Source of the DNA: Ailanthus altissimus
Taxonomy: Eukaryota; Streptophyta; Magnoliopsida; Sapindales; Simaroubaceae
Assembly: GCA_946807835.1 (NCBI GenBank)
Contig: OX327684.1
Coordinates: forward strand, 18,872,501 to 18,936,500
Reading direction: 5' to 3'
Length of the DNA: 64,000 nt
Part shown: piece by piece, positions 33,979 through 45,945 of the stretch
Position numbering within the stretch: the stretch's first letter is position 1
How the letters are laid out: each line of letters begins with the position of its first letter
Position numbers and translations under genes: made by a program
Notes under the pieces: generated by a model
The model's input: the letters and a program-made list of their open reading frames with translations, nothing else
Told to the model about the DNA's origin: nothing
Databases searched by the model: none

Positions 33979-34490
33979 GTTGTCCGCCAGTTTCTAGTTT
34001 TGATTTATGAGAATTGAAAACTTTATTCTGGACTGGTCGGTTTATATTACTCCTCGAGTCCCCCACTTTATCTCTTGTCATCATTTTCATCCGAGCTGGC
34101 CAACTTTGTTTGCTCTAAGCAGTTTCATGATCACATCTGGATTTTGACAAAGTTAAAGCAGGTGGAATTGGTGTGGTGTCATCATGGCGACCTGAAAAGT
34201 CGTTGCCACGTGGTGGCAGTTTCTCTTAAGATTTTCAAATTTAATGGTAGGTCTCTTCAAAAGTCGTGTCCTTCTCTTTTCCTAAGTGATGTTATCTGAC
34301 TGGAGTCGAACCATCCGATCTGTTTGAATCTAATGGCTTGGGTTGTAACCATCTGAAGAGATGCGTTATTATTGCACCTGGGGACCCAAGGCGTTACGTC
34401 TCTTGCACCAGGTGCCTTTTCATATTTTTCATCGATCTCGTCCGTTCGTTTTCTTTTATTTTGAACGGCCTAGATCACTTCACTACTGCT

Positions 34491-34498
34491 TATAAATA
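34491..34498 (+). promoter_or_regulatory. TATA box for the antisense gene
   Basis: TATAAATA on the plus strand, about 450 bp before the first recognisable conserved block of the antisense coding region. It sits inside the element and points opposite to gag-pol. It is the best promoter candidate there, but start-site evidence is not available. Confidence 0.5.
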
Positions 34499-34799
34499 GT
34501 CACATTCTTCTCTATTTTGTACCTCTTATTATGCATTTTTGATTTCTTGCTACCTGCCTGCTGTGTTACCGTTGCTTCTTTGTTGAACGTGAGTTCTTAA
34601 TTCGGTGATTTTATTCTCCATCGTTCTTCATTTCAGCTTCTCTAAATTCTTCTGGTACGTCTTTATATTCTCTTTTTTTTGACTCTTTTCGTTTTTGTTT
34701 ATTCCTAGACTTCCCAGTTGTGGACACGACAGTTGAAGAGGGGAAACAATCCCAGAACTCCTATTAATTAGGAGGGGCAAAGGGGTTGGAGCGAGTAAG

Positions 34800-37291
34800 G
34801 AAGCATCCACCTCTGCGGTTGGAGTTCCCTCATCTGAGGTAGTCTACACGAGGCCGAATCGGTCCTGGGCTCCAGAGAAGACGAAGACAATGATCCCAAA
34901 GACGCAGTGGTAGGGGAAGGTGTAGAGTACGAAATGAATACCTGATACCGCGCTTCTTGCCTTAGTGAGGATGGCCTAACCCTTATTAGGCATTCCTACG
35001 ACATTTATGAGACGGTCACGCTCAGGCTGCCCTTTGAGGAGGATTATCCGAGCAGCCCTCCCAATGGCGAGGTGGTCATTCATGTTGAGTTCTTGAGATT
35101 GGGACTAAGCTTCCTATGCAGTGATATTTTGCCAAGATGTTGACCCGCCTCGGGATAGCCCATTCCCAACTAGGTCTAAACTCATAGAGAGTGCTTGCGG
35201 GCTTTTTGTTCTGTAGTCAAAGGAAGGGCAGTTACCCCCCTCACCCACAATTTTTAAGAGTTATGCTACATGTGCCATTTCAGGAGCAATGCCAAAAGCC
35301 AGAAGGGTTTCTATTACCTCTCATTTCATGGCTTGCAGAAGCCAGTCCCGGGTCGACCAACCTCCGTAAAGGACTGGAAGGAGGAATGGTTCTTTGCCGA
35401 GAGAGAGTGGGGCCAAAGGGTCCATAAAAGGGATGGGGGAGAGTGGGTCATCCCTGCTGTCTTTTTTGCAGATGCAGGTTCTGATTCTTGTATAATCTGT
35501 TAGGCATAGGTGATTAGCTCGGGTCGGCTGACTTTTCCTTGTTTGCCATTTCTTTGCAGTTACCTAGGCGATTGACGTGGAATTTTTTAAGTAGACCCTT
35601 ACTCGAATTGACGCTGCGCTCTAACACATCTGATCAGTTCAAGAGCTACTATCCCCACCCAGTCTTGTCGAATTGGGACTAGTTCCATCCGTTCCATCTC
35701 TGCCTCGAACCTGAAGTAAGTTTCCATATTTTTGCTATAAGCTTTCCTCTCTTGTTCCCACTTTTTTGGTTCTCACATTGTTGTAAAATGCAGGAATGTC
35801 TGAACAAGAAAGTGGTGAACGGAGGAAGAGAAGCCAAACCGAAGGTTCTTCCTCTGATGGTTGGGGGCCTTTAAACCCCGATAATATCATAGGAAAGTCG
35901 TTTGGTTCCGGGAGGAGCCGAGGGAGGAGGCATTCCTGGGGGAGGTCGTCTTCGTCATTTGTTGGTGATTGGGCCCGTGAGGATAGGGCTTCCCGGGGTC
36001 TGATTGTCTGGGAAATGGGTCCGGACTAGGGGGGTGCTTCTAGAGAACGGGCTCCTACTGAAACTCTGCCATAGGACTCTCCTTTTGTCCAAACGCCAAG
36101 CAGGGGCCAGGGCCCTCAGGCTCTTCCCTCAACCCAGGTTGCACAAGCCAGACCGCCCACATCTTCATCAAGCTCCCTGAGGCGGGAGGCCAGTCTTTCC
36201 ACGAGGGGCCCTATTGAGTGTCCTCCTGTGTGCTGGTCCCGGAGGCCAGGGAGGACTTGGGCTTCTTGCTTCCGATTATGAAGGAGCTGGAGAAGTATGT
36301 GCCTCCACCTTGGCAGGTCAAGCGTCTTCCCTAGACCCCGCCATGGGCTTCAATGTCGCGCTGGGATCTGCCCTTGATGTATGTTACCCAATATTTAGAT
36401 TATTTATCCTTTGTATATTTGCTTGCTCTGACCTCGTATTTTTTTACAGTCTCTTTTCCTCCTTTCTCGATTCCGAGCCGAGATCCTGGGTTTTGCGACC
36501 CGCACTGAGAAAGTGAAGGACAGCCTTGCTCGGTCCTGGGTTGAGACTCAGCGTACGGGGTGGATCGCCAAGCAGGAGAGGAAGATGGCCGATGAGGTAG
36601 GGGCCAAACTTGAGGAGATGATGACCGCCAGGGCCGAGGCAGAGAGCAGTTTATTTGAGCTTGAGCACCAAAAACAATTGTTCGAGCAGACAATGACAAA
36701 CAATCTGACGGTGGCAGGGGTTCAAATTGGTGAGCTGACACGCAAAAATGAAGAACTTGAAATGCAGCTCGGTGCCGCTCAAAGAGAGAGGGAGATGATT
36801 GAACAGAGCTGGTCCTCTCTAATGGCCCAGCTTAAGCAGCAGCGTAACCAGCGGTTGGCTGGTCACGAGGAAGGCTTTTGTCAAGGCACGATGGAAGGGG
36901 TTAAGAGATCCATCATCTTTTTTTAGGAGCATTAGCTAGAGATTGACCTCAAATGGTTGTGGTCATTGGCCACATGAGGCTCTTTCTATGAAGGGGAAAC
37001 TTCCAGGGTTTAATGATGACGACATGTCGGTGCTCGCCAATGCTGGTGGCGACTAGCCCCATTTGGCCGATGTGCCTACCCTTTCTGAAAGTTCTGCTGT
37101 TGCGAGCGGTGATGAAGTTACCTCTCTTGCCGACCAAGGGCAAACTAACGGCACTGCCCCCGTTGAGCCACAAGGAATTACAGATGTTTTGGCAGACCTG
37201 CCTACTGTTGCAGTTCCTCCGGTTGGCAACATTCCTAAGGCGGCTCACGTCATGGACTTGGGTATGCATGATTTCGCTCTCGCTACCTGAG
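34800..37291 (+). pseudogene. Antisense ORF of the gypsy element ('putative gypsy type transposon' domain plus coiled coil), spliced, decayed
   Basis: Plus-strand coding remnants opposite to pol. From ~34970: RHSYDIYETVTLRLPFEEDY and GEVVIHVEFLRLGLSF. From ~35300: KGFYYLSFHGLQKPVPGRPT, WKEEWFFAEREWGQRV and GGEWVIPAVFFA. From ~35590: LTWNFLSR and SNTSDQFKSYY. This is the pattern of the plant family annotated as putative gypsy-type transposon (Transposase_28). Then comes a basic Arg/Ser region (35797-36000), a long coiled coil (36513-36900) and an acidic tail ending at 37291. Two apparent introns, 35716-35793 (GTAAGT...TGCAG) and 36379-36449 (GTATGT...TACAG), restore the frame when removed. Several stops remain, so this copy is dead. 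Function of the family is unknown. Confidence 0.72.
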
Positions 37292-37870
37292 TGAATTCGT
37301 TTCTCCATAGCCATTTTTCCACAATCATTACTTTATAGTGCAAAAACTTTTTTTTTGGTTTGTTTATCTTGTTTTTTGCCTTGTAATTGACCGATATAAT
37401 CATCTTCAATGAATGAACTATTTGCTCTTTTTCAGTGTGTGCTCGTTCTCCTTTACCTTTACAATATAGTTCACTAAGATAGTCGAACCACTTATAAAAC
37501 ATAAATTTTCAAAACCATACCATTAGTGATAATTATCGTTCAAACTAACATTTCACGAATGAGAACAGACTTATAATAAAATATGCTGAACTTTTTTCCA
37601 AACGGGTTTAGTCAAGACCAAATAGCAGTCAATTATTTTTAACTCGTAGGCCGAATAAATTTTTGTAATCGATATGATTAAGTGGATACTTTTACTTGAA
37701 CTGCAATATGAGTAATTTGAAGTAAAAGCTACTTGGGGTGTCTTGTAGCTGTGCCTTATTCAATTGAGTAGCTGGATAGCCCTTGGTGTGCATCGGTCGT
37801 TAATGCAGTCTAAAGTCAGTAGCCCGAACCATGAATGATGGGGGACCCTTCAATACTCTCGAGGTATCAG

Positions 37871-38182
37871 CTTGGTGTAATAACGCTAAACAGTGTGTTA
37901 TAGGTGCTGTAAAAATGCCAAAGTGATACCGTGGAAAAGCTAGGGTCCAACCCTCTTCAATGGGTGCCATGGTGTAACCCGTGGTAATGCTATGGTAGAA
38001 CCACAGCCCTCACCCCACTGAGCCAGGGGATTGGCTCGGTGTAATAACACTGAATAACGTGTCATGGGTGCTGTGGAAAAGCCATAGTGATACCATGAAA
38101 AAGTCACGGTCCAACCTTCTTCAATGGTGTAACTCATGATAATGTTATGGAAGAGCCACAACCCTCACCCCACCGAGCCATC
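37871..38182 (+). repeat. Two tandem copies of a ~164-bp unit
   Basis: Units start at 37871 (CTTGGTGTAATAACGCT) and 38035 (CTCGGTGTAATAACACT), and end near CACCCCACTGAGCCA and CACCCCACCGAGCCA. They lie between the antisense gene and integrase. Confidence 0.85.
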
Positions 38183-38197
38183 CAGGTGCGATGCTAC

Positions 38198-38392
38198 AGA
38201 ACGAAGGTCGAACCGATCATGGTGAATTGCTCCGCGAGCATCGAGCCGGTGATGGTAAAAATAGAACGAAAGTCGAATCGATCACAGCGAATTACTCCAC
38301 AAGCAATGAGCCCGTGATGGTGAAAATAGAACGAAAGTCGAACTGATCACGGTGAATTGCTTCACAAGCATCGAGCTAGTGATGGTGAAGTA
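38198..38392 (+). repeat. Three tandem copies of a 65-bp unit
   Basis: Units start at 38198, 38263 and 38328, each with AGAACGAA(A/G)GTCGAA and TGATCACGGTGAATTGC variants. Tandem arrays in this untranslated part are a habit of Tat-lineage gypsy elements. Confidence 0.88.
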
Positions 38393-38661
38393 TTCGGCGA
38401 GACACGGTGATGCCTTGTCAAAAAATGAGAAGGTCTTTACGATGATGGCGTCGTGAACATCCTAAGATAGAGTGCTGTATGCTATTTCAGGCGGTTCGAT
38501 GCAAGACCTTTTGTCAGATAATCCGAGGGCGCCTGTGTTGGCGGCTTATTTCGTGTTCTAATTAATTCACTCATTTTGAATATCCATGCAAAAAGAATAA
38601 AATAAACGAGAGTTTTTATTTAAGCACAATGTCCATACAATGAAAGGTTACAAACAAAAGC

Positions 38662-39765
38662 TTAGAGATAGTATTTTCTTAGCAATTCGGCGTTCCATGG
38701 TTTTCTGACAGCTCGCCCATCTATTCCTTCGAGTTTGTACATCCTTACTATACACCTGAGGATCTTGTATGGCCATTTCCAAGTAAGACCCAGGACTCTG
38801 TCTACAGGGTTCTTCGTGTTGAGCATCACCTTTCGTAGCACTAGGTCTCCCTCCTCGAAACTTCGGGCCTTGATCTTCCTGTTGTAGTATCTAGTCACCT
38901 TTTGTTGGTAGGCTACTGCTGGAATCAAAGCCTGGTCTCAAAGCTGTTCGATCGAGTCTAGCCCCCCTTTCATTAGGTCATTGTTGATAGTTTCAAAAAA
39001 TGTTTAGTACTTGATAGGTTGGGGTTCTAATTTTCACAGGGATCACTACTTCACTTTTGAAGGCTAAGGAGAATGGCTTCTCACTATGGCTGTCTTCCTA
39101 GTCGTTCGGAGTGCCCATAGTACTTCTAGTAGCTCTTCTACCCATACTCTCTTTCTTTCCGTCAGCTTCTTCTTAAGTAGCTTTTTGATTGACTTATTGA
39201 AGGATTCAACCTGGCCGTTGATTTTAGGGTGTGCAGGGGAGACAACGACAGTCTTACTCCTAATTGTTTATAGAATTGCTTAAAGTTATTATTGTTGAAC
39301 TGTTTCCCGTGGTTGGTGATGATGGTGTGGGGGATGACGTGCCGACAGATCATATTTTTTCAAACAAAATGACATATATTCTTCTCCGTGATCTTTGATA
39401 GTGGCTCAGCCTCGATTCATTTTGTGAAATAGTTGATCGCCACGACCATATATTTGCATGACCTTTTGTCTCGAAGGAGTGGCCCGATCAAGTCAAGCCT
39501 TTACTGGGCGAATGGTACTTAGATCCTATCTGCGAATTTCTGACATGCATCACAGCATTAAACCAGGTGTTTAGCATCTTCAAGGACCGTGGGCCAATAA
39601 TAACTGGTTCGGAAGAATTTATGGGCCAAAACTTTGCTCCTCGAACGATTGCCACACACCTCTTCGTGGATTTCTTTTAAGACCTGCTCCACCTCCACGA
39701 GGTTCAGGCACTTCATGTAGGGGTGAGAGAAACCCCTTCGGTATAATACCCCATCTATCACTGAG
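38662..39765 (-). pseudogene. Gypsy integrase remnants
   Basis: Minus strand, high to low. The zinc-binding part at ~39761-39540 has RSKVLAHKFFRTSYYWPTV and, past a stop, CCDACQKF. The catalytic-core part at 39353-39162 has HVIPHTIITNHGKQFNNNNF, where the Asp of the usual ITDNG is lost. The C-terminal part at 38928-38662 has VTRYYNRKIKARSFEEGDLV and WPYKILRCI. Stops and frame changes between pieces show it is inactive. Confidence 0.8.
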
Positions 39766-39789
39766 TATCTTGCGGCCTGGTATTTAATT

Positions 39790-40838
39790 CTTCAAGCTTC
39801 CTGTATGTCATCTGAAATTATTTCGTTCAAGGTGTAGTCTTTGATGGGGTCCATCTAGCTCGATGTTAATTCAATTTGCGTAATCTGCTCGCCTTTCTAG
39901 GTACTCGGTTCCAACAAGAATTCTATGGGTACCGTACTGAGGATACTGGCATCTTCTGCTGACGTCGTTTGAGCGATGATATCTTCTTGATGGTATTCAT
40001 TCCTTAGGATCAACTACATCTTTATCTCCTTGAACTGTGCGGTCAACTTCCGTACCATCGCGAGGTAAGTGGCCATCTTTTTCTCTCTTGCTTCGAAATT
40101 GCCATTGGCTTGGTTTACCACCAGTTAAGAGTCTCTCTTGACTAGCACTACCTTAGCGGTTAACGCTTGAGCCACTTTTAACCCAGCTAGAAGAGCTTCG
40201 TATTCTGCTTCGTTGTTCGAAGCTTTGAACCTGAAGTGAATAATGTACCTGATCTCGTCTCCCACGGGGCTGATAAAGATGATCCTTACCTCATTTTCCT
40301 GCGTGTTGGATACCCCGTCAATGTAAAGTTCTGAGTTTGTCTAGGGGACTTATTGACTGGCGACTGTCTCGTAGGTACTCTCGGCCCCGAAATCAGTTAA
40401 GGTCTGCTTTTTAATGGCAGTTTGGGGCTGGTAATGAATGTTAAATTCGCTCAACTCCATGGATCATTTGACCTCAGCCCAATAGGTCGAGCTTGTGAAA
40501 GGTTTGTGTAAGTGGTTGGTTGGTTAGCACCACGATGGTATGTGCTTGGAAATAGGGTTACAACTTCTTCCCAGTCATGATTAGCTTAAAAGCCAATTTT
40601 TCGGGGGGGTATCGGGTTTCTGCCCTGGTGAGGGCCCTGCTTGTATAGTACACCGATCGTTGTACCCCCCTTCTTCTCTGGTGAGGACTGAGCTGACCGC
40701 CCCGTTTCGAGACTTTCAGGTACACAACTAACGGTTCTTCTTGCACTAAAATTTTCAGGTGTACTGGTTCAGAGAGGTAGGTCTTTAGCTACTGGAAGGA
40801 TTGTTTGCATTCTTCGGAGATGAATCTGTTTAGTGCCG
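39790..40838 (-). pseudogene. Gypsy RT tail and RNase H remnant
   Basis: The RT tail continues directly from the solo-LTR insertion point (ITALNRFISEECKQ at ~40838-40797). A connection segment 40746-40558 follows, and then an RNase H part around 40340-40080 with SELYIDGVSN, EAEYEALLAGL and LVVNQANGNFEAR. The frame has several stops, for example within 40340-40350 and 40125. Confidence 0.75.
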
Positions 40839-40843
40839 TGATC

Positions 40844-42264
40844 TGATTGTCTATTTTATTAACCTAGCGCAAGTGCACACTTTTTGTATCAAGTAATATA
40901 GGACTAAGTCCAGATTATCGATCCCACAGAGACTATTGTTTCTATTTTCTTCAATCGAATACTAAAATTACTCTACTTTACCTTTATCCAGAGTAGCTTC
41001 AAGGATGGAGTTTAACTAACTAAATTATTGCTATCAAATTGAACCTAATTAAAATATTACAAATACTTAAAGATAGAATTCACTAAATTGATAAGTAATC
41101 TAGGGTATCAACGTATCCCCTAGTAGTTCACTGAATCCTTTAACCCCTTAGTTATTCTCTTTTTATCAATTGATTGACTAGACACTGATTTTATCATAAG
41201 CTTCTATCGACAGTCGAATGATAATATCACACCCTAACAATTACCTATATGTCTATGGTAATCTGAATAAGATGCAACTCATTAAGATTAAGTCTAATCA
41301 AACCATACATGCCACCTAGGTATATGTCTATCCTAGATGGAACTCATAGATGTTACCCTATGATCATGTATCAATCTACCATAGGCTAAACACATGATTC
41401 CTTTCGTCAAAGTTATCATGGTTCCTAAACAATCAAAATAGTGGTCAAGTATAATGAAAGCATTAAACATAGATAGATTGAATCAATTAAGGGATAAAAG
41501 TTCATAACTAAGAGTTTAAACAAAATCAATTACATACTAGGTTCAATAACGTCTAATCCTAGATCAAGAGAAATTAGCTCATGTTCAAAACAAGAATATC
41601 AAAGCAAAAGTATGAAAATATAATGAACGAAATCATCTCTTAAAAGTAAGGAATAAAACAAAACAAGTGATCCCCTGAGTTGTTCTTCTTCCTCTTGTCT
41701 TGGTTGCTCAAGAGTTGATTCCCCAATCTTCAATCTTCAATAACTTCACCTTGATTTCTTGACTTGAATGTGTGTTTGTTACTTGTGTTATTCTCCTTGC
41801 TAAGTCTCTCTATTTTTGCCTCAAAAGAGTGTTTTTGTTGCTATGAGAAACCCTAGGCACAAGGAGCTTCGAATCCCCCCATCAATAGGCGAGTTTAGAA
41901 GGGTATTTAAACATCCGCATGGGCGCCGCGGCGCTGGGCATGAGTACAGGTCTGTCAAGATGTTGACGAGCACCGCGGCACTGGGTGCTGAGCGCTGTGG
42001 CGCTCACACGCTGTTCTGGGCGCTGCGGCGCTCAGATCTGGGCACTGCGGCGCCCAGCCACCTGTTGCTGCGCTACTTTCGTATTTTGAGCGTAACTTCT
42101 TCGTTTGATGTCCGATTTGCCTCTTGTTTGTTCCTATGCATCACATTTTCCATCGTGCATCTGTTTATGATCAGAAAACACAATTAAATAGTTAAATACT
42201 TATGATTTGGAGCAAAATACAAAAGTTAAATACAAATCCTACTAGTACTTTTATGCCCCTATCA
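40844..42264 (-). mobile_element. Solo LTR inserted in the gypsy RT gene
   Basis: A 1421-bp noncoding block starts TGATTGTCTATTTTATTAAC and ends GCCCCTATCA, so it has TG...CA ends with inverted TGAT/ATCA. It is flanked by TGATC (40839-40843) and TAATC (42265-42269), a target duplication with one change. It cuts RT between RLTGRI and TALNRFISEE. I assign the minus strand because its minus-strand 3' end (GTGGGATCGATAATCTGG, then TGCACTTGCGCTAGG) resembles gypsy LTR 3' ends. No internal region remains, as expected after LTR-LTR recombination. Confidence 0.82.
41921..42057 (+). repeat. GC-rich array of five GRGCNCYGYGGCRCY motifs
   Basis: Motif starts: 41921 (GGGCGCCGCGGCGCTGGGC), 41968 (GAGCACCGCGGCACTGGG), 41990 (GAGCGCTGTGGCGCTCAC), 42018 (GGGCGCTGCGGCGCTCAG), 42040 (GGGCACTGCGGCGCCCAGC). 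Each is nearly self-complementary. Very different in composition from the AT-rich LTR around it. Confidence 0.85.
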
Positions 42265-42990
42265 TAATCCTGCCGGTTAACCGCTGAATCTCCTTCACTG
42301 TGCTTGAGGACTTCATTTCTAAGATAGCTCGGACTTTATCTAGATTGACCTCTATTCCTCGTTGGCTCACTATTACGCCTAAGCATTTTCTGGATTTTAC
42401 TCTGAAGATGCACATCTCGGGGTTCAGTTTCATTCTGTTCTCCTTTAGCACCATGAAGGCTTCTATGAGGTCGGCCATGTGGTCAGCCGCTTTTACTGAC
42501 TTGGCTATTATGTCATCCACGTATACTTCTATAATTTTACAAATCAAGTTGTTGAAAAGCTTGGTTACCAACCTTTGATAGATGGCTCCTGCATTTTTCA
42601 ATTCGAACGGCATCACCTGGTAGCAATAGGTCTCTTAGTGGGTGATAAAGGATGTTTTTTCTTAGTCGGGGAAAACATCGGGATTTGATTATAGCCAGAA
42701 ACGGCATCCATGAAACTCAGTAGCTTGTGCCCTGCCGTTGCATCCACTAGTTGGTCGATCTCTGGGAGGGGAAAGCTATCTTTAAGGAATGCCTTATTTA
42801 GATCAGTAAAGTCAACATACATCCTCCCCTTTTCACTTGCCTTCTTTACCATTATCACGTTGGATAACCATTTCAGGTAGTAGACCTCCCTGATGAACTA
42901 GGCCGTCAGATTTTTTTTCACCTATTTTGCTACAGCTCCGTTCCGCTCCTGATTAAAGATTCTTATTTTTTGCTTGACCGGTAGAGAAGT
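42265..42990 (-). pseudogene. Gypsy reverse transcriptase, N-terminal and core part
   Basis: Minus strand. Motifs are RMYVDFTDLNKAF, DSFPLPEIDQLVDATAGHKL, LSFMDAVSGYNQI, MPFELKNAGAIYQRL and the catalytic YVDD at 42523-42512. The frame then runs LGVIVSQRGIEVNLDKV to RLTGRI, where the solo LTR interrupts it. At least one frameshift lies between 42613 and 42680. YVDD is intact, but the gene as a whole is not. Confidence 0.87.
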
Positions 42991-43163
42991 GGGGGAGACA
43001 GTTAGCTTGTAGGTAGCCATCCATGGGTCAATTCAGGGTATGTCCCAGTCGGACCAGGCAAAGATATCCAAGAACTCTTGAATCAAATGTGTTAGCTCTT
43101 TTTCGACCTCTGGCCCCAACTGGGTTCCCATCCTGACCACCATCCTAGGTTCCCCGACTTGAC

Positions 43164-43814
43164 TTAAAGTTCTTGTATCTCCTCCGTTGGCTCTGAGGAT
43201 TCGAGGATTCCCTCTCTTGGATTAATGACAGAAATACAAAATGCCCTTTTTGCCATGACTACATAACAGCTCTTTGCCACTTTCTGATCTCTTAACGCTA
43301 CTTTGATTCCTTCTCCTGCAGGGAATTTTAGCTTCAGGTAATGGATGGACAAGGCTACATTAGTATTCACTATGAACGGTCGCCCCAAGAGAATTCTATA
43401 CGGGAATGGACGATTTACCACCATAAATCTGGTCATCACTGTCTTCTTATAGAGCCTTCGTCCGATGGTGAAGGGGAGGGTTACACTCCAATTGGCATCA
43501 CACAGGTTTCCCCGAATCCTTGTAGTGACGTTTGGGTTTCCTCTATGTGGAGGTTCCTGATTTTTAGATCGTCTAAGGTTTCCCTGAAGATTATGTCGAC
43601 CACGCTGCCCGGGTCTATGAATTCCCTGTTTATTTTCTCTCCAGCTGCCATTACTTCGATTATGAGTGCATCGTCGTAGGGGTAACTGACCCCTTGAGCA
43701 TCTTCCTCCATGAACATGATTGGCACCTCTTATGGTAGCCTCGGCTTCTTGGCTAAATGGGTGTTGTACATGACTTGATTTGCCACCATTTAGTACTTGG
43801 AGTAGTTTTTCCAT
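43164..43814 (-). pseudogene. Gypsy aspartic protease region
   Basis: Split over two minus-strand frames. 43726-43481 has YDDALIIEVMAAGEKINREF followed by IDPGSVVDIIF. 43480-43164 continues with TVMTRFMVVNRPFPYRILLG and RPFIVNTNVALSIHYLKLKF. In the usual retroviral-type protease the catalytic triplet is D-T/S-G; here it reads D-P-G, which should abolish activity. Confidence 0.75.
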
Positions 43815-44221
43815 TATTTATTTGAGTCTCCTACTAGCGTGGGTCCCCCCAAAATAATTACCATGGAGTTAGGGTTCGAGGTACCGATCGGACTGATGGT
43901 CATTGTTTTTCGATTTACTCAGAATTCTTCCAAGTACCCATTCCTCATTAGGTGGTCGACTTATTTTCGTAGCTCGGTACATTCTCCAGTGGTATGCCCA
44001 GGACCCTTGTGCATGTCGCACTATTTCCTAGGATCTGTTCGCCGTTCCACTTTCTTCCCTCTGAAATTTTTCTGCAATAATCCCCTATCCCAGATAGCCT
44101 CGTAGACATCTTCGAGTGGCACAGCTAGAAGGACAAAATCCTCAAACTGTGCCACTATTTTCCAAACACCTGGTGGTTCATTGCTTCTCAAATTTTAGGG
44201 CTCCCCCGGGGGGCCACCTAT

Positions 44222-45028
44222 TCAGAAATGGTTTGACCATTCCCCCCGGTCTCGGGGTTTGTTGTTTGACACATTGTATCTTCTGTTATCTAGTGCATAG
44301 CGCCAGCTTGCAAAATTTCTTCCCTGCGGTGGGCGGTACTCGCCTTTCATCTTTTGATATTTCAGCAAGAGAAGCGGGGCTCTATCTCTCCCTCCGTGTC
44401 TCGTTTCCCTATGTGGCCGTGTCTTTCCTCGAGGTGGCTCAGCTAACGATCTCTTAGCTTTCTCATATTCCTCCATTGACATGTATTTTAAGGCTTTATT
44501 ATATGCTGTCGCGTAGCTTATAGGACCACTTTTTGCCAATCGGTACCAAAATCGATTCAGTTGTAGCCCCACCTTTAGGGCGTCTAGGACAATGGACTGG
44601 TCGAATGCCCTAGCATTATCACTTCCTTGTGGAACCTCCGAATGTAGTTCCTTAGGCTCTCCTCTTAACCCTGCCTGATCTACTTCAGCTTTTTCGGGTC
44701 CCTGGCTACTTCGCATGAGCCCTGAAAATATTGGGCAAATTTTTTGGTCTGCTTGTTATAAGAGGCAATGATATGCTATTTTAGCCCTTGTACCAAAGTA
44801 AAGCTAGTCTTTCCAAGTTCATGTGGAAAAGTCGGAACATTTGATTTTGCCTCAGTTCTACTATGGATAGTAGGTCGGTGACCTGATCTATGTAATGATT
44901 AGGGTCAGTGACCCCCTTGTAGATGGGCAAATTGGGGAGTCGGAACCCGTCCGGAAGCTCTATATCTCTCACCTCGTTCGTTAGTGGCGACATTCTCTCT
45001 TTTTTCGTCCTCTTATCAAGATGCAAGT
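44222..45028 (-). pseudogene. Gypsy gag, C-terminal portion (after LOG-LTR insertion)
   Basis: Minus strand. From 45028 the frame reads LHLDKRTKKERMSPLTNEV, then FRLPNLPIYKGVTDPNHYID and FHMNLERLALLWYKG, the retrotransposon gag pattern. A second block at 44716-44222 has VLDALKVGLQLNRFWYRLAK and YMSMEEYEKAKRSLAE. Stops and a frameshift lie near 44730-44780. The N-terminal portion is at 50643-50278 on the far side of the insertion. Confidence 0.8.
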
Positions 45029-45934
45029 TGATGAACACATAAAAATGCATGTTGTTAAGAGATTCAATCACTATTTAATGTCACTGATTTTAGTATTTTC
45101 TGCATTTTTAGCTTGAAATAAAGTGTTCTCCTTAAATTGTGATTAATGAATATTATTTGGACAGGTTTAGGTAAAATGGACATAACTCTCAATGTAGAAA
45201 TCAAAATGAAGAAATTATTGAACCTGATACAACATGACTCAATCTTACACAAATTTGAAGAATAGTGGAAAAGCCAAATCCAACATGTTATGGGCCAAAA
45301 AATTGAGATACAACAGAATCGGACTACAACTCCTGCCCAGCTTGACCCAACTCACGTATTTGGACCATATCTCACAAAATACGTACTCAATTGATATAAT
45401 TCTTAAAGCTTTGAATTTTTGACTTAACTATCAACAACTCGTATGTTGATGGTAAAGTCCAAATCAGCCGTTATCATGGACCAAATCGCATTGCAAGTGG
45501 GTAAAATGGTTGTTGGCCGAATTCTGATGTATCTTTGGAATTTTGCTCATATCTCATTGGATACTCATCCAATTTGCATGAAATTGGTGCCTATGGAAAG
45601 AAGAGTCAAAATTCTACAACTTTCTTGTCAGCTATAGAAGCTAAATCGGTCATTTATATTATCAAAAATATCCTGTAAGTGGATAAATAAATTATTGGTT
45701 TAAAATTATTGAAGATTGATGTCATCTATGACATATGTTCATTCATTGCCTATATAAGGAGACACTTAGGACGTTTTTAAATGAGATAATTCTCTCTTAT
45801 TTTCTTCTCATTAACATGTACTGTAATTTAGGCTAGAGTTCTTGGCAAGGCTAAGAGATGAACTTTTATGTGTAATAAATCTACTTTCATGCTTTGATTC
45901 GGTGTCAAGAGCTACAAATGTTGTAAGTTTGGTT
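45029..45934 (+). repeat. LOG-LTR copy A, truncated 5' LTR
   Basis: Aligns base for base, with no net gap, to the first 906 bp of the 3' LTR (48717-49622); I count about 30 differences by eye (~3%). Identity stops at AAGTTTGGTT, and the last ~655 bp of the LTR are missing, so the join at 45934/45935 is a deletion or recombination junction. Confidence 0.85.
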
Positions 45935-45945
45935 GTAATATCCCT

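Noticed and set aside
35461..35560. Third antisense-gene intron (GATGCAG|GTTCTG ... TTTGCAG)
   Set aside because: Acceptor is good, but joining does not restore the frame, so either an indel occurred or the donor is elsewhere; not counted.
38198..38392. CRISPR-like repeat array
   Set aside because: The copies are directly adjacent tandem units without unique spacers, and the genome is a plant's.
41816..42187. 123-residue ORF in the solo LTR
   Set aside because: Lies over the GC-rich hairpin array; composition explains the open frame.
45234..45637. Small ORFs repeated in each LOG-LTR LTR (45234, 45443, 48921, 49130, 60940)
   Set aside because: They recur because the LTR recurs; no start context, similarity or selection evidence.
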